A DNA stretch of 64,000 nt from Ideonella sp. (GTDB taxonomy: Bacteria > Pseudomonadota > Gammaproteobacteria > Burkholderiales > Burkholderiaceae_C). This document shows, in pieces, positions 50,112 through 58,670 of the stretch (within the stretch, counting starts at the first letter, position 1; each line of letters opens with the position of its first letter). Both the position numbers and the translations under genes were made by a program. The notes under the pieces are model-generated. The model saw nothing but the letters and a program-made list of their open reading frames with translations, ran no database searches and was not told the DNA's origin. The stretch covers positions 372,001 through 436,000 of the forward strand of contig JADKIA010000031.1 of NCBI GenBank assembly GCA_016721465.1, in the 5' to 3' direction.

Positions 50112-51140
50112 ATGTCGCAACTGGCTGACCACCTGGCGCACCTCACGGGCTTTCGTGATCGAGAGGTCATGGACACCACTTTGGTGTCGGCCATCCGTGA
50201 TCTGCTGCGCCCGCGCATGGTGGCCATCTACCGCCTGGTGGGCGACGAGGATTCGCGCCACTGGCTGACGCGCGCCCGTCTGGCCGCAGGCGACGCGGCA
50301 CCGCACGCCGACCCACTGTGGGTGGACGTCGAAAGCCTGCCGCGCATGGATCAGTATCCGCAGCGCCTGGCCGCACTGCAACAGGACGATCCGGTGGTGA
50401 CGGTGGGCGAGTCCGTGCAGACGGTGTTTGCGCTCACCACCGATCGAGAGGTCGTGGGCGTGGTGGAGATCGAGACCGTGGTGGTCATCAATCCTGAACA
50501 CCTGAGGCTGGTGGGCAGCATTCTGCGCATCTATCGCAACTTCCAGGCCTTGCTGGACTACAGCGAGCGCGACACACTCACCGGCCTGCTCAACCGAAAG
50601 ACCTACGACGAGGCGTTCTACAAGGTGATGGCCTCGGGCCTGCCGATGGTCGGCGACCTGGGCACCGGCCGACGCGGCGACATGCGGCCTCAGCACCACT
50701 ACATCGGTGTCATCGACATCGACCATTTCAAGCGCGTCAACGACAACCACGGGCACCTGATCGGCGACGAGGTCCTGCTGCTGCTGTCGCGGTTGATGCG
50801 GTCCAGTTTCCGCTTCTACGACAAGTTGTATCGCTTTGGCGGCGAGGAGTTCGTGGTCCTGATGCGCTGCAACAGTGCCGCAGACGCGATCGCGGCGCTC
50901 GAGCGCCTGCGTGCCAACGTGCAGGGCTACAGTTTTCCGCAGGCGGGCAACATCACCGTGTCCGTTGGATTCACCGAGGTGCAGCAAGGTGACACACCAA
51001 GCGGTGCTTTCGAGCGGGCGGACAAGGCCGTCTACTGGGCCAAGGCACATGGACGCAATCGCGTTTGCAACCATGCGGACCTGCTGGCCATTGGCGAGGC
51101 CACCGACCAGTCCAAGAGCGGCGACGTCGAACTGTTCTGA
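50112..51140 (+). CDS. GGDEF diguanylate cyclase downstream of the Pil-Chp operon
   Basis: A 342-residue cytoplasmic protein. The N-terminal 160 residues look like a GAF-type sensor (TLVSAIRDLLRPRMVAIYRL ... VVGVVEIET), joined to a GGDEF domain with RDTLTGLLNRKTYDE, IDIDHFKRVND and YRFGGEEFVVL (GGEEF at 243-247). The allosteric inhibitory site RFYD (234-237) is exactly five residues before GGEEF, so product feedback should operate. It starts 24 bases after the pilL stop and is likely cotranscribed, linking c-di-GMP to pilus control. Confidence 0.92.
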   Translation: MSQLADHLAHLTGFRDREVMDTTLVSAIRDLLRPRMVAIYRLVGDEDSRHWLTRARLAAGDAAPHADPLWVDVESLPRMDQYPQRLAALQQDDPVVTVGESVQTVFALTTDREVVGVVEIETVVVINPEHLRLVGSILRIYRNFQALLDYSERDTLTGLLNRKTYDEAFYKVMASGLPMVGDLGTGRRGDMRPQHHYIGVIDIDHFKRVNDNHGHLIGDEVLLLLSRLMRSSFRFYDKLYRFGGEEFVVLMRCNSAADAIAALERLRANVQGYSFPQAGNITVSVGFTEVQQGDTPSGAFERADKAVYWAKAHGRNRVCNHADLLAIGEATDQSKSGDVELF

Positions 51141-51161
51141 ATCCCGCCTGAAGTGCCGCCG

Positions 51162-52634
51162 TCATCGCGGCGACTTGACCACGGCGAAGCGCTCCAGCGT
51201 GCGTTTCCGCGCTTCGGCATGGTCGACCACCGGCAGTGGGTAGTCCCGCCCCATGGCCAGGCTGGCCGCCGCCAGATCCACCTCGCGAGCCTGCCAGGGC
51301 GCATGGATCAGCGCGTCGGGCAGCAGCGCCAGTTCAGGCACATAGCGCCGGATGAACCTGCCCGCGGCGTCGAAGCGTTCGCTTTGGCTCACCGGGTTGA
51401 AGATGCGGAAGTAGGGCTGCGCGTCACAGCCGGTGGACGCGGCCCACTGCCAGCCGCCGTTGTTGGCGGCCAGGTCGAAGTCGTTCAGGTGCAGGGCGAA
51501 GTAGGCTTCGCCGCGCCGCCAATCGAGGCCCAGGTCCTTGGTCAGGAAGCTGGCCACGACCATGCGCAGGCGGTTGTGCATGTAGCCGGTCTGGTTGAGC
51601 TGGCGCATGGCCGCGTCAACGATCGGGTAGCCCGTGCGTCCGGCGCACCAGGCGGCGAACAGTTCATCGGCGTGCTTGCCGTGCTCCCAACGCACGGCGT
51701 CGTACTCCGGGCGGAAACAGTGGGTCGCCACGCGCGGGTGGTGGTGCAGGATCTGGTGGTAGAAATCGCGCCAGATCAGTTCCGACAGCCACACCTCGGC
51801 CCCGCGCGAGCCGGCTTGCATGCGTTGCCAAGCCTCCCGTGCCAGCCGCCGAATCGACACGGTGCCAAAGCGCAGATGGGTGGACAGGTAACTGGGGCCT
51901 TTGATGGCGGGGAAGTCTCGCGTGTCGTGGTAGTGGTCGATCCGATCGAGAAAGTCATCGAGCAGTTCGTGCGCGCCGGTGCTGCCCGTGGGCAGCTTCA
52001 GCGCGTGCAGGTTGGTGCGTTCGAAGCCGATGTCGGCCAGGCTGGGCACGTCCCGGGGCTGAGGCACGGCGGCCAATGCAGCGGCATGTCGCGCCACCGG
52101 GTAGGCGTGCAGGTAGAAGGCCGTGAGCTTGCGATGCCAGGCACTGCGGTACGGCGTGAAAACGCTGTAGGGGCTGCCCGTGGCGGTGAGCACCTCGCTG
52201 CGCTCGAACACCACGTGGTCCTTGGCGGTGCGCAGCACGATGCCGGCATCGGCCAGTGCTCCGCGCACCTTGGCATCGCGCGCCAGCGCGGCCGGCTCGT
52301 CGTCGTGGTTGGTGAAGACCGCCTGAACCCCCAGCTCGCGGGCCAGTTGCGGCAAGGCTTGCAGGCCATGCCCATGGCGCACGAGCAGGCCGACCCCTTC
52401 GGTGCCGTGGGCCAGGCCCAGGCCGCGAAGCTGCTGGTCCAGGTCGGCCAGGCTGTCGCGGATGAACTCGACCCGGCGGTCCGCGCGAGGCAAGGGGTCG
52501 AGGATGTCGCGATCGAACACGAAGGCGCACCACACCTGGCGCGAGGCTTGCAGTGCGTGGTACAGCGCAGCATGGTCCTCGGCACGCAGGTCGCGGCGGA
52601 ACCAGACGAGCGCACGGTCAACGTTCTTGTCCAC
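51162..52634 (-). CDS. phrB: deoxyribodipyrimidine photo-lyase
   Basis: A 490-residue flavoprotein that repairs cyclobutane pyrimidine dimers with blue light. The N-terminal photolyase domain is ALVWFRRDLRAEDHAALYHAL and the FAD-binding C-terminal part has ELIWRDFYHQILHHHPRVA, RTGYPIVDAAMRQLNQTGYMHNRLRM and the conserved DWRRGEAYFA, QWAASTGCDAQPYFRIFNP. All key features are intact. The start is GTG at 52634. It is convergent with the diguanylate cyclase gene and divergent from yqgE, with 34 bases between starts. Confidence 0.96.
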   Translation of the reverse strand: MDKNVDRALVWFRRDLRAEDHAALYHALQASRQVWCAFVFDRDILDPLPRADRRVEFIRDSLADLDQQLRGLGLAHGTEGVGLLVRHGHGLQALPQLARELGVQAVFTNHDDEPAALARDAKVRGALADAGIVLRTAKDHVVFERSEVLTATGSPYSVFTPYRSAWHRKLTAFYLHAYPVARHAAALAAVPQPRDVPSLADIGFERTNLHALKLPTGSTGAHELLDDFLDRIDHYHDTRDFPAIKGPSYLSTHLRFGTVSIRRLAREAWQRMQAGSRGAEVWLSELIWRDFYHQILHHHPRVATHCFRPEYDAVRWEHGKHADELFAAWCAGRTGYPIVDAAMRQLNQTGYMHNRLRMVVASFLTKDLGLDWRRGEAYFALHLNDFDLAANNGGWQWAASTGCDAQPYFRIFNPVSQSERFDAAGRFIRRYVPELALLPDALIHAPWQAREVDLAAASLAMGRDYPLPVVDHAEARKRTLERFAVVKSPR

Positions 52635-52668
52635 AGGACGGAGTGTCGCGGATCATTAGAATCGACGA

Positions 52669-53247
52669 ATGACGTCGGCTCGGATCAACCTCACGAACCA
52701 GTTTCTCATTGCCATGCCGGGCATGGCCGATGATGCCTTCGCCGGGACCGTGGTGTACCTGTGCGAGCACACCAAGGACGGTGCGCTGGGCCTGGTGATC
52801 AACAAGCCGATCGACATCAAGTTGAAGAGCCTGTTCGAGAAGGTGGAGCTCCATCTGGAGGCGCCGGGGTTGGCGGAGCAACCGGTGTACTTCGGCGGAC
52901 CCGTGCAGACCGAACGCGGTTTCGTCCTGCACGAGCGTGTGGGTGAGGAGCAGAGCCCTTACAGCTCCACGCTGTCCATCCCGGGCGGGTTGGAAATGAC
53001 CACCAGCAAGGACGTCCTGGAGGCCTTGTGCCATGGCGCCGGCCCGAAACGATTGCTGGTCACCCTGGGCTACACCGGTTGGGCCGCGGGCCAGCTGGAG
53101 GACGAGATCAGCCGCAATGGTTGGCTCAACGTGGGCGCCACGGCAGACATCATCTTCGACACTCCGGTCGACAAGCGCTACGGTCGTGCCTTGTCGCTGC
53201 TGGGCATCGATCCGATGATGCTCAGTCACGACGTCGGGCATGCATGA
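52669..53247 (+). CDS. YqgE/AlgH family protein
   Basis: A 192-residue protein of the UPF0301 family. The N-terminus NLTNQFLIAMPGMADDAFAGTVVYLCEH is diagnostic, followed by GALGLVINKP and YFGGPVQTERGFVLH. Function is unknown; in some bacteria it affects alginate or gene expression. TAGAAT lies 6 bases before the ATG, suggesting a leaderless transcript that also carries ruvX, pyrR, pyrB and pyrX. The stop overlaps ruvX by four bases (ATGA). Confidence 0.93.
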   Translation: MTSARINLTNQFLIAMPGMADDAFAGTVVYLCEHTKDGALGLVINKPIDIKLKSLFEKVELHLEAPGLAEQPVYFGGPVQTERGFVLHERVGEEQSPYSSTLSIPGGLEMTTSKDVLEALCHGAGPKRLLVTLGYTGWAAGQLEDEISRNGWLNVGATADIIFDTPVDKRYGRALSLLGIDPMMLSHDVGHA

Positions 53248-53726
53248 CGGCCCCAAGGCCGGCCGACGCCGACCGCCACCTGCCGGAATCAAGGAACGTG
53301 GCGAAGCCGCATGGCCTTGAGCGTCACGGGCCTGCTGCCGCCCCGCCGCTGCAGTTCCTGGCCTTCGATTTCGGCACCGTGCGGGTTGGCGTGGCCACTG
53401 GCAACACGCTGTTGCGCCGGGCCAGCGCCCTGACCACGATCGCAGCGGTCGGCGACGCGCGTTTCGAGCGCATCGGCAAGCTCATTGCAGAGTGGCAGCC
53501 ACAGGCGCTGGTGGTGGGCGTGCCTTGGCACCCCGACGGGGCCGCGCACGACAATACCCGACGGGCGCAGCGCTTTGCGCGCCAACTGCATGGCCGATTT
53601 CACCTGCCGGTGCATGGGGTGGACGAGCGTTACAGCACCACCGAAGCATTGGCCGCGGGTGCAGCGGACGTGGATGCCGAGTCGGCTGCCATCATCTTGG
53701 ACCAGTATCTGAAGAGTCTTCCATGA
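53244..53726 (+). CDS. ruvX: Holliday junction resolvase-like protein RuvX (YqgF)
   Basis: A 160-residue RNase H-fold nuclease, implicated in 16S rRNA 5' processing or DNA recombination. The core starts FLAFDFGTVRVGVATGN (catalytic Asp) and includes LVVGVPWHPDG, VDERYSTTEA with acidic residue, and the C-terminal DAESAAIILDQYL. The ATGA overlap with yqgE sets the start, which leaves an N-terminal extension of about 35 residues before the fold; most family members lack it, so a downstream GTG at 53298 could also be considered. Confidence 0.93.
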   Translation: MTAPRPADADRHLPESRNVAKPHGLERHGPAAAPPLQFLAFDFGTVRVGVATGNTLLRRASALTTIAAVGDARFERIGKLIAEWQPQALVVGVPWHPDGAAHDNTRRAQRFARQLHGRFHLPVHGVDERYSTTEALAAGAADVDAESAAIILDQYLKSLP

Positions 53727-54238
53727 GCACACTCACACTCGACGCCGAGGCCCTGTACACCGAACTGCGCTCGGGGGTGCGTGGGCTGTGGCGCACTGAC
53801 ATGGCGATTCTGGGCATCTGGTCCGGTGGCGCCTGGCTGGCCGAACGCCTGCATGCCGATCTGGGGCTGCCCGGCAAGCCTGGGGTGATCTCCAGCGCCT
53901 TGCACCGAGACGATTTCAGCGCACGAGGCATGGGCCATGGCACCGACGCCACCAAGATCCCGTTCTCGGTGGATGGCACACACCTGATGTTGATCGACGA
54001 CGTGCTGTTCACCGGCCGAACCATCCGAGCCGTGCTCAACGAGCTGTTCGATTTCGGCCGACCGGCCAGCGTGACCCTGGCCGTGCTGGTGGATCGAGGC
54101 GGCCGCGAGCTGCCGATCCAAGCGGCCTTTGCCGCCGCCAAGGTGGCCCTGCCCGCTGGGCAGCGCCTGTCGCTGACGCGTCTCGGCGAAGGCCCCGATG
54201 CGGGCCGGTTCACCTTCTCGGTGCGGGGAGGGCAGTGA
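53723..54238 (+). CDS. pyrR: bifunctional pyr regulator / uracil phosphoribosyltransferase PyrR
   Basis: A 171-residue type I phosphoribosyltransferase. The PRPP loop is LMLIDDVLFTGRTIRAVLNEL, with AILGIWSGGAWLAERL as the N-terminal strand. In Gram-positive bacteria PyrR binds pyr mRNA; in betaproteobacteria its regulatory role is unproven. The start overlaps ruvX (ATGA) and the stop overlaps pyrB (TGATG), so it lies inside the pyr cluster. No attenuator hairpin is visible before pyrB. Confidence 0.94.
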   Translation: MSTLTLDAEALYTELRSGVRGLWRTDMAILGIWSGGAWLAERLHADLGLPGKPGVISSALHRDDFSARGMGHGTDATKIPFSVDGTHLMLIDDVLFTGRTIRAVLNELFDFGRPASVTLAVLVDRGGRELPIQAAFAAAKVALPAGQRLSLTRLGEGPDAGRFTFSVRGGQ

Positions 54239-55200
54239 TGCTGAACCGACGCAACCCGCAGCTCAACGCCCAGGGTGAGCTGATCCACCTGCTGTCCATC
54301 GAGGGCCTGCCACGCGATGTGCTGCACCACATCCTGGACACCGCGGGCACCTTCTTGTCGGTCAACGACCGCGAGGTGAAGAAGGTGCCGCTGCTGCGTG
54401 GCAAGAGCGTGTTCAACCTGTTCTTCGAGAACTCCACGCGCACCCGCACGACCTTCGAGATTGCGGCCAAGCGCCTGTCCGCCGATGTGATCAACCTGGA
54501 CATTGCCAAGAGCAGCGCCGCCAAGGGCGAGAGCCTGCTCGACACCATCGCCAACCTGAGCGCCATGCACGCCGACATGTTTGTGGTGCGCCACGGCGAA
54601 AGCGGCGCGCCGTACCTCATCGCGCAGCATTGCGCGCCACATGTGCACGTGGTCAACGCGGGCGATGGTCGCCACGCGCACCCCACCCAGGGGCTGCTGG
54701 ACATGTACACCATCCGCCACTACAAGCGCGATTTCACGCAGTTGTCGGTGGCCATCGTCGGTGACATCGTGCATTCGCGCGTGGCGCGATCGGACATCCA
54801 TGCGCTCACCACCCTGGGCGTGCCGGAGATCCGCGCCGTCGGCCCGAAGACACTGGTGCCGGGTGACCTGCGGGAGATGGGCGTGCGTGTCTGTCACGAC
54901 ATGGCCGACGGCATCCGTGGGGCCGATGTGGTGATCATGCTGCGCCTGCAGAACGAGCGCATGAGCGGCGCGATGTTGCCCTCGGCAGCGGAGTTCTCCA
55001 AGAACTATGGCCTCACCGCCGACAAGCTGGCCATGGCCAAGCCCGACGCCATCGTCATGCACCCGGGTCCCATCAACCGGGGTGTGGAGATCGATTCGGC
55101 CGTGGCCGACGGCACGCACAGCGTGATCCTGCCGCAGGTCACCTTCGGCATCGCGGTGCGCATGGCGGTGATGTCCATCATCGCGGGGAACGAGGCATGA
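54238..55200 (+). CDS. pyrB: aspartate carbamoyltransferase, catalytic chain
   Basis: A 320-residue enzyme condensing carbamoyl phosphate with aspartate in pyrimidine synthesis. The carbamoyl-phosphate site is FFENSTRTRTTFEIAAKRL, followed by SSAAKGESLLDT with the swinging Lys, and the aspartate-binding MHPGPINRGVEI. ATG at 54238 is one base from the pyrR stop (TGATG), with GGAGGG upstream. No pyrI is nearby; the adjacent PyrX homologue is the likely structural partner, as in Pseudomonas-type ATCase. Confidence 0.97.
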   Translation: MLNRRNPQLNAQGELIHLLSIEGLPRDVLHHILDTAGTFLSVNDREVKKVPLLRGKSVFNLFFENSTRTRTTFEIAAKRLSADVINLDIAKSSAAKGESLLDTIANLSAMHADMFVVRHGESGAPYLIAQHCAPHVHVVNAGDGRHAHPTQGLLDMYTIRHYKRDFTQLSVAIVGDIVHSRVARSDIHALTTLGVPEIRAVGPKTLVPGDLREMGVRVCHDMADGIRGADVVIMLRLQNERMSGAMLPSAAEFSKNYGLTADKLAMAKPDAIVMHPGPINRGVEIDSAVADGTHSVILPQVTFGIAVRMAVMSIIAGNEA

Positions 55201-56504
55201 AGATCCTGATTCAAAACGGGCGGGTGATCGATCCAGCCACCGGGCGGGATGAGCTCACCGACCTGTCCATCGCTGCCGGCCGCATCGTGCGCATCGGCCG
55301 CGCCGAGCCTGGCTTCATCGCCAACCGCAACATCGATGCCACGGGTTGCATCGTGGTGCCGGGCCTGGTGGACCTGGCCGCGCGCCTGCGCGAGCCGGGG
55401 CACGAGCACGAAGGCATGCTGGAGAGCGAACTCAATGCGGCGGCCGCTGGGGGCGTCACCAGCCTGGTGTGTCCCCCGGACACCGACCCCACGCTGGACG
55501 AGCCTGGCCTGGTCGAGATGCTCAAGTTTCGCGCCCGAAAACTGTCGTTGTGCCGACTGTTCCCGCTGGGGGCGCTGACGCGCGGGCTGGCCGGTGAGGT
55601 GCTGACCGAGATGGCCGTGCTCACCGAGGCCGGTTGCGTCGGCTTTTCGCAGGCCGAGGTCGCGGTGCGCAACACCCAGGTGTTGATGCGGGCGCTGCAG
55701 TACGCCGCCACCTTTGGCTATACGGTGTGGTTGCGTCCGCAGGACCCGTGGTTGGGCCAAGGCGTTGCCGCCAGCGGCGCGGTGGCCACGCGCATGGGCC
55801 TGTCTGGCGTGCCGGTGGCCGCAGAGACGATCGGCCTGCTCACCCTGATCGAGCTGGCCCGCGCCACCGGTGCCCGCTTGCACCTGTGTCGCTTGTCCAG
55901 CGCAGCGGGTGTGGCCCTGTTGCGGCAGGCCAAGGCCGAGGGCCTGCCGGTCACCGCCGATGTCAGCATCAACTCATTGCACCTGACCGATGTGGACATC
56001 GGCTACTTCAATCCGGCGATGCGCCTGACGCCGCCACTTCGGCAAAGCGCCGATCGCGCCGCGCTGCGTGCCGCGTTGGCCGATGGCACGATCGACGCGC
56101 TGGTGTCCGATCACACTCCTGTGGACGCCGATGCCAAGAACCTGCCCTTCGGCGAGGCCGAACCCGGCGCCACCGGCCTGGAGTTGCTGCTGAGCCTGGC
56201 CCTCAAGTGGGGCGATGATCTTGGTCTGCCCTTGCACGCCACCTTGGCACGAGTCACCAGCGAGCCCGTGCGGGTGCTGGGAGACGCACTCGGATCCCTG
56301 GCGTCCAGCGCCGGGCGACTGGTGGAAGGTGGTGTGGCCGATGTCTGTGTGTTCGACCCGGCCGTGACCTGGACCGTGACACCCGAGCAATTGCGCAGCC
56401 AGGGGCGCCATACGCCGTTTGCATTCGACGCCACCGGCATGGCGCTGCCCGGCCGCGTCAAGGCCACGCTGGTGGCCGGCACGCTGGCGTTTGAATCGCA
56501 TTGA
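55197..56504 (+). CDS. pyrX: pseudo-dihydroorotase (PyrX/PyrC'-like), probable non-catalytic ATCase subunit
   Basis: A 435-residue amidohydrolase-fold protein. The normal dihydroorotase metal site PGLIDIHVHLREPG is here PGLVDLAARLREPG: both histidines are replaced (Ala61, Arg63). The later CHVST-type and TPHH-type metal ligands are also lost (LCRLSSAAGV; VSINSLHLTDVD), while DALVSDHTPVDADAK keeps one Asp-His. It should be catalytically dead. Family knowledge (Pseudomonas PyrC') is that such proteins are needed to assemble active ATCase. It overlaps pyrB by four bases. A true dihydroorotase must be elsewhere. Confidence 0.92.
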   Translation: MKILIQNGRVIDPATGRDELTDLSIAAGRIVRIGRAEPGFIANRNIDATGCIVVPGLVDLAARLREPGHEHEGMLESELNAAAAGGVTSLVCPPDTDPTLDEPGLVEMLKFRARKLSLCRLFPLGALTRGLAGEVLTEMAVLTEAGCVGFSQAEVAVRNTQVLMRALQYAATFGYTVWLRPQDPWLGQGVAASGAVATRMGLSGVPVAAETIGLLTLIELARATGARLHLCRLSSAAGVALLRQAKAEGLPVTADVSINSLHLTDVDIGYFNPAMRLTPPLRQSADRAALRAALADGTIDALVSDHTPVDADAKNLPFGEAEPGATGLELLLSLALKWGDDLGLPLHATLARVTSEPVRVLGDALGSLASSAGRLVEGGVADVCVFDPAVTWTVTPEQLRSQGRHTPFAFDATGMALPGRVKATLVAGTLAFESH

Positions 56505-56523
56505 ATCGTCCTGGTTGAGCGCC

Positions 56524-57267
56524 ATGCGCCACGTTCGTGCGCTTTGGCGCCTGGCGAGAACGTGCCTGCACCTGGCGCACGGCATGGCCATCGTCGCGCT
56601 GTTGTGGCCGGTACTGGATGCGAGCGGGCGCCAACGCCGCATTGCCTGGTGGGCCGGCAAACTGCTGCGCCTGATGGGCATCCACCTCGACGCGCACGGC
56701 CTGCATCGGCCTGGTGCCACGCTGCTGGTGGCCAACCATGTGTCGTGGCTGGACATCTTGGCGGTGCATGCCGTGTGTCCGCAGGCCCGGTTCGTGTCCA
56801 AGGCCGATGTGCGCCACTGGCCGCTGCTGGGATGGATGGTGGGCGCGGTGGGCACCCTGTTCATCGAGCGCGAGCGCAAACGCGACGCCTTGCGCGTGGT
56901 GCACCTCACGGCCGAGGCGCTGCGCGCGGGCGACACGGTGGCCGTCTTTCCCGAAGGCACCACGGGGGATGGCCGTGTGCTGTTGCCGTTCCATGGCAAT
57001 CTCTTGCAGGCGGCGATCGCCACGCAGACACCCGTCCAGCCCCTGGCTTTGCGCTACAGCGAACCCGGGCAGCCGATCAGTGCTGCCGCGGCGTGGGTGG
57101 GCGATTCCACGTTGGTCAACAGCCTGTGGGCCATCGCAAGCGCGGACGGCCTGGTGGTGCACGTCCACACGCTGCCCCCCGAATCCAGTGCCCATGCCGA
57201 TCGACGCGCGCTGGCGGATCACTTGAGGCAGGTCCTGGCCGAGGCATTGGCGCAGCACGAGAGCTGA
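56524..57267 (+). CDS. 1-acyl-sn-glycerol-3-phosphate acyltransferase (PlsC family)
   Basis: A 247-residue membrane acyltransferase for phospholipid synthesis. A hydrophobic N-terminal segment (about 13-28) precedes LLVANHVSWLDILAVHAV (the NHxxxxD catalytic motif) and AVFPEGTTGDGRVLLPFHGN (the FPEG glycerol-phosphate site). The C-terminal part follows the family. The ATG at 56524 has no strong Shine-Dalgarno site and is 19 bases after pyrX, so it may be part of the pyr transcript. Confidence 0.9.
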   Translation: MRHVRALWRLARTCLHLAHGMAIVALLWPVLDASGRQRRIAWWAGKLLRLMGIHLDAHGLHRPGATLLVANHVSWLDILAVHAVCPQARFVSKADVRHWPLLGWMVGAVGTLFIERERKRDALRVVHLTAEALRAGDTVAVFPEGTTGDGRVLLPFHGNLLQAAIATQTPVQPLALRYSEPGQPISAAAAWVGDSTLVNSLWAIASADGLVVHVHTLPPESSAHADRRALADHLRQVLAEALAQHES

Positions 57268-57458
57268 GGTCCGGGCACCGGCGAGCGGTTTGCAGGGGCC
57301 GTGCCTTGCGTGCCCATCCCGGCAGGCTCTTGCGTGGGGCGCGATGCCGTACATTCAGTGCCAGCGCAAGGGCATTCGGGCAAGTCGGCAGAAAGGCTTG
57401 AAGGCTGTCACGGGGACTCGGCCATCGGCCCGGCGCGGATGGACAACTGGAGCCTGCC

Positions 57459-58592
57459 TTGGCTTTCGAACTGCTGCAGTTGGTGTCGGATCAGCTGGTC
57501 CTGGGCCAGGCCCTGCCGTTCAACGTGCGCGACGCGCAAGGCAAGCTGCTGTTGGCCCGCGGCTATCTGCTGCGCAGCGAGCTGCAGCGGGAAACCCTCC
57601 TGGACCGGGGCTTGTACGTGGACGTCGAGGAGTTCAAGGCCGTCCAGGAAGGCCGCACCTACACCCCCCCGCCCGAAAAGCTCAAGACCACCTTGTTCGA
57701 CCTGTGGGAGCAAGCGAACTGGCGCCTGGACAACCTGCTCAAGAGCGTGGATCAGGAGCCCGGCTTCCCGGCGCGCTGCGAGGCGTTCGCGACGCAGTTC
57801 ATGTCACTGGTCCAGCGCGACATCGACATTGCGATCTACCTCTCGGTGCGCCAGGACGAGAGGCGCATGAACCTGTATGGCTTGTCGCACACCTTGCACG
57901 CGGCCCTGCTGGGCCAGTTGATGGCGCAGCGCATTGGGTGGACGTCCGAACGCACGCTCTCGCTGGTGAAGGCGGCGCTGACCATGAACATGGCCATCGT
58001 CGACCTGCAGGGTCGGTTCGCCGCGATGGGCCGGCTCAGCGAGGCACAGCGCGATCAGATTCGGGCGCACCCGCAGCGCGCGGTGGACCTGATGCGCTCC
58101 GCGGGGGTGACCGATTCGGCCTGGCTGGAGGGCGTCTTGCAGCACCACGAGCGGCCCGGCGGAGGCGGCTACCCGCGCGACCTGAAGCAGGTGGATGAAC
58201 TGGCCGATGCACTGCGCCTGGCCGACGTCTTCATGGCCAAGATCAGCCCGCGCGCCGAACGACCCGCGCTGAAGATCCAGGAGGCCGCACGCCAGATGTT
58301 CCATGAAGCACATGGCAGCGCGGCGTCGGCCGCGATCATCAAGGAGTACGGCATCTACCCGCCGGGCAACTTCGTCGAGCTGGCCTCGGGCGAGCTGGCC
58401 GTGGTCATCCGCCGCGGGGCCACCGCCCACACACCGGTGGCCGCGGCCATCACCGACACCTCGGGTCGCCCGGTGGTGCGCACCGTGCGTCGCGACACTG
58501 CCCAACCGGCCTACGCCATCAAGGCGCTGGCAGTGGACAAGCTGATGATGCAGCGCCTGGTTCCCGAGCGCCTGTACGGCCTGCCTGAGTAG
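57459..58592 (+). CDS. degenerate HD-GYP domain protein
   Basis: A 377-residue protein starting at TTG (GGAG upstream). The N-terminal half (about 1-130) is a small domain of unknown type; the C-terminal half is HD-GYP-like. The GYP side is intact (QHHERPGGGGYP, with HHE at 229-231 and GYP at 237-239), but the signature HD is replaced: where AALLHDIGK is expected the sequence reads AALTMNMAI (Met176, Asn177). It is therefore unlikely to hydrolyse c-di-GMP normally and may act as a sensor. It is 191 bases after plsC; that gap contains no gene and a weak TACATT hexamer near 57350. Confidence 0.8.
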   Translation: MAFELLQLVSDQLVLGQALPFNVRDAQGKLLLARGYLLRSELQRETLLDRGLYVDVEEFKAVQEGRTYTPPPEKLKTTLFDLWEQANWRLDNLLKSVDQEPGFPARCEAFATQFMSLVQRDIDIAIYLSVRQDERRMNLYGLSHTLHAALLGQLMAQRIGWTSERTLSLVKAALTMNMAIVDLQGRFAAMGRLSEAQRDQIRAHPQRAVDLMRSAGVTDSAWLEGVLQHHERPGGGGYPRDLKQVDELADALRLADVFMAKISPRAERPALKIQEAARQMFHEAHGSAASAAIIKEYGIYPPGNFVELASGELAVVIRRGATAHTPVAAAITDTSGRPVVRTVRRDTAQPAYAIKALAVDKLMMQRLVPERLYGLPE

Positions 58593-58670
58593 GCCGTTCC
58601 GCCTGGCGACCGGCGCCGCGGATGTACCGCCACGATGGCCCGAAGTGAAGAGCCGCCTTGGGTGCGTCGA

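Noticed and set aside
44784..51074. Several minus-strand frames of 400-570 codons opposite pilL and the diguanylate cyclase.
   Set aside because: All are explained by high GC in third positions of the real genes; none has a recognisable domain.
57301..57458. Possible short gene in the 191-base gap between plsC and the HD-GYP gene.
   Set aside because: Frames here run into the HD-GYP gene in other phases and have no motif or ribosome-binding site; treated as intergenic.
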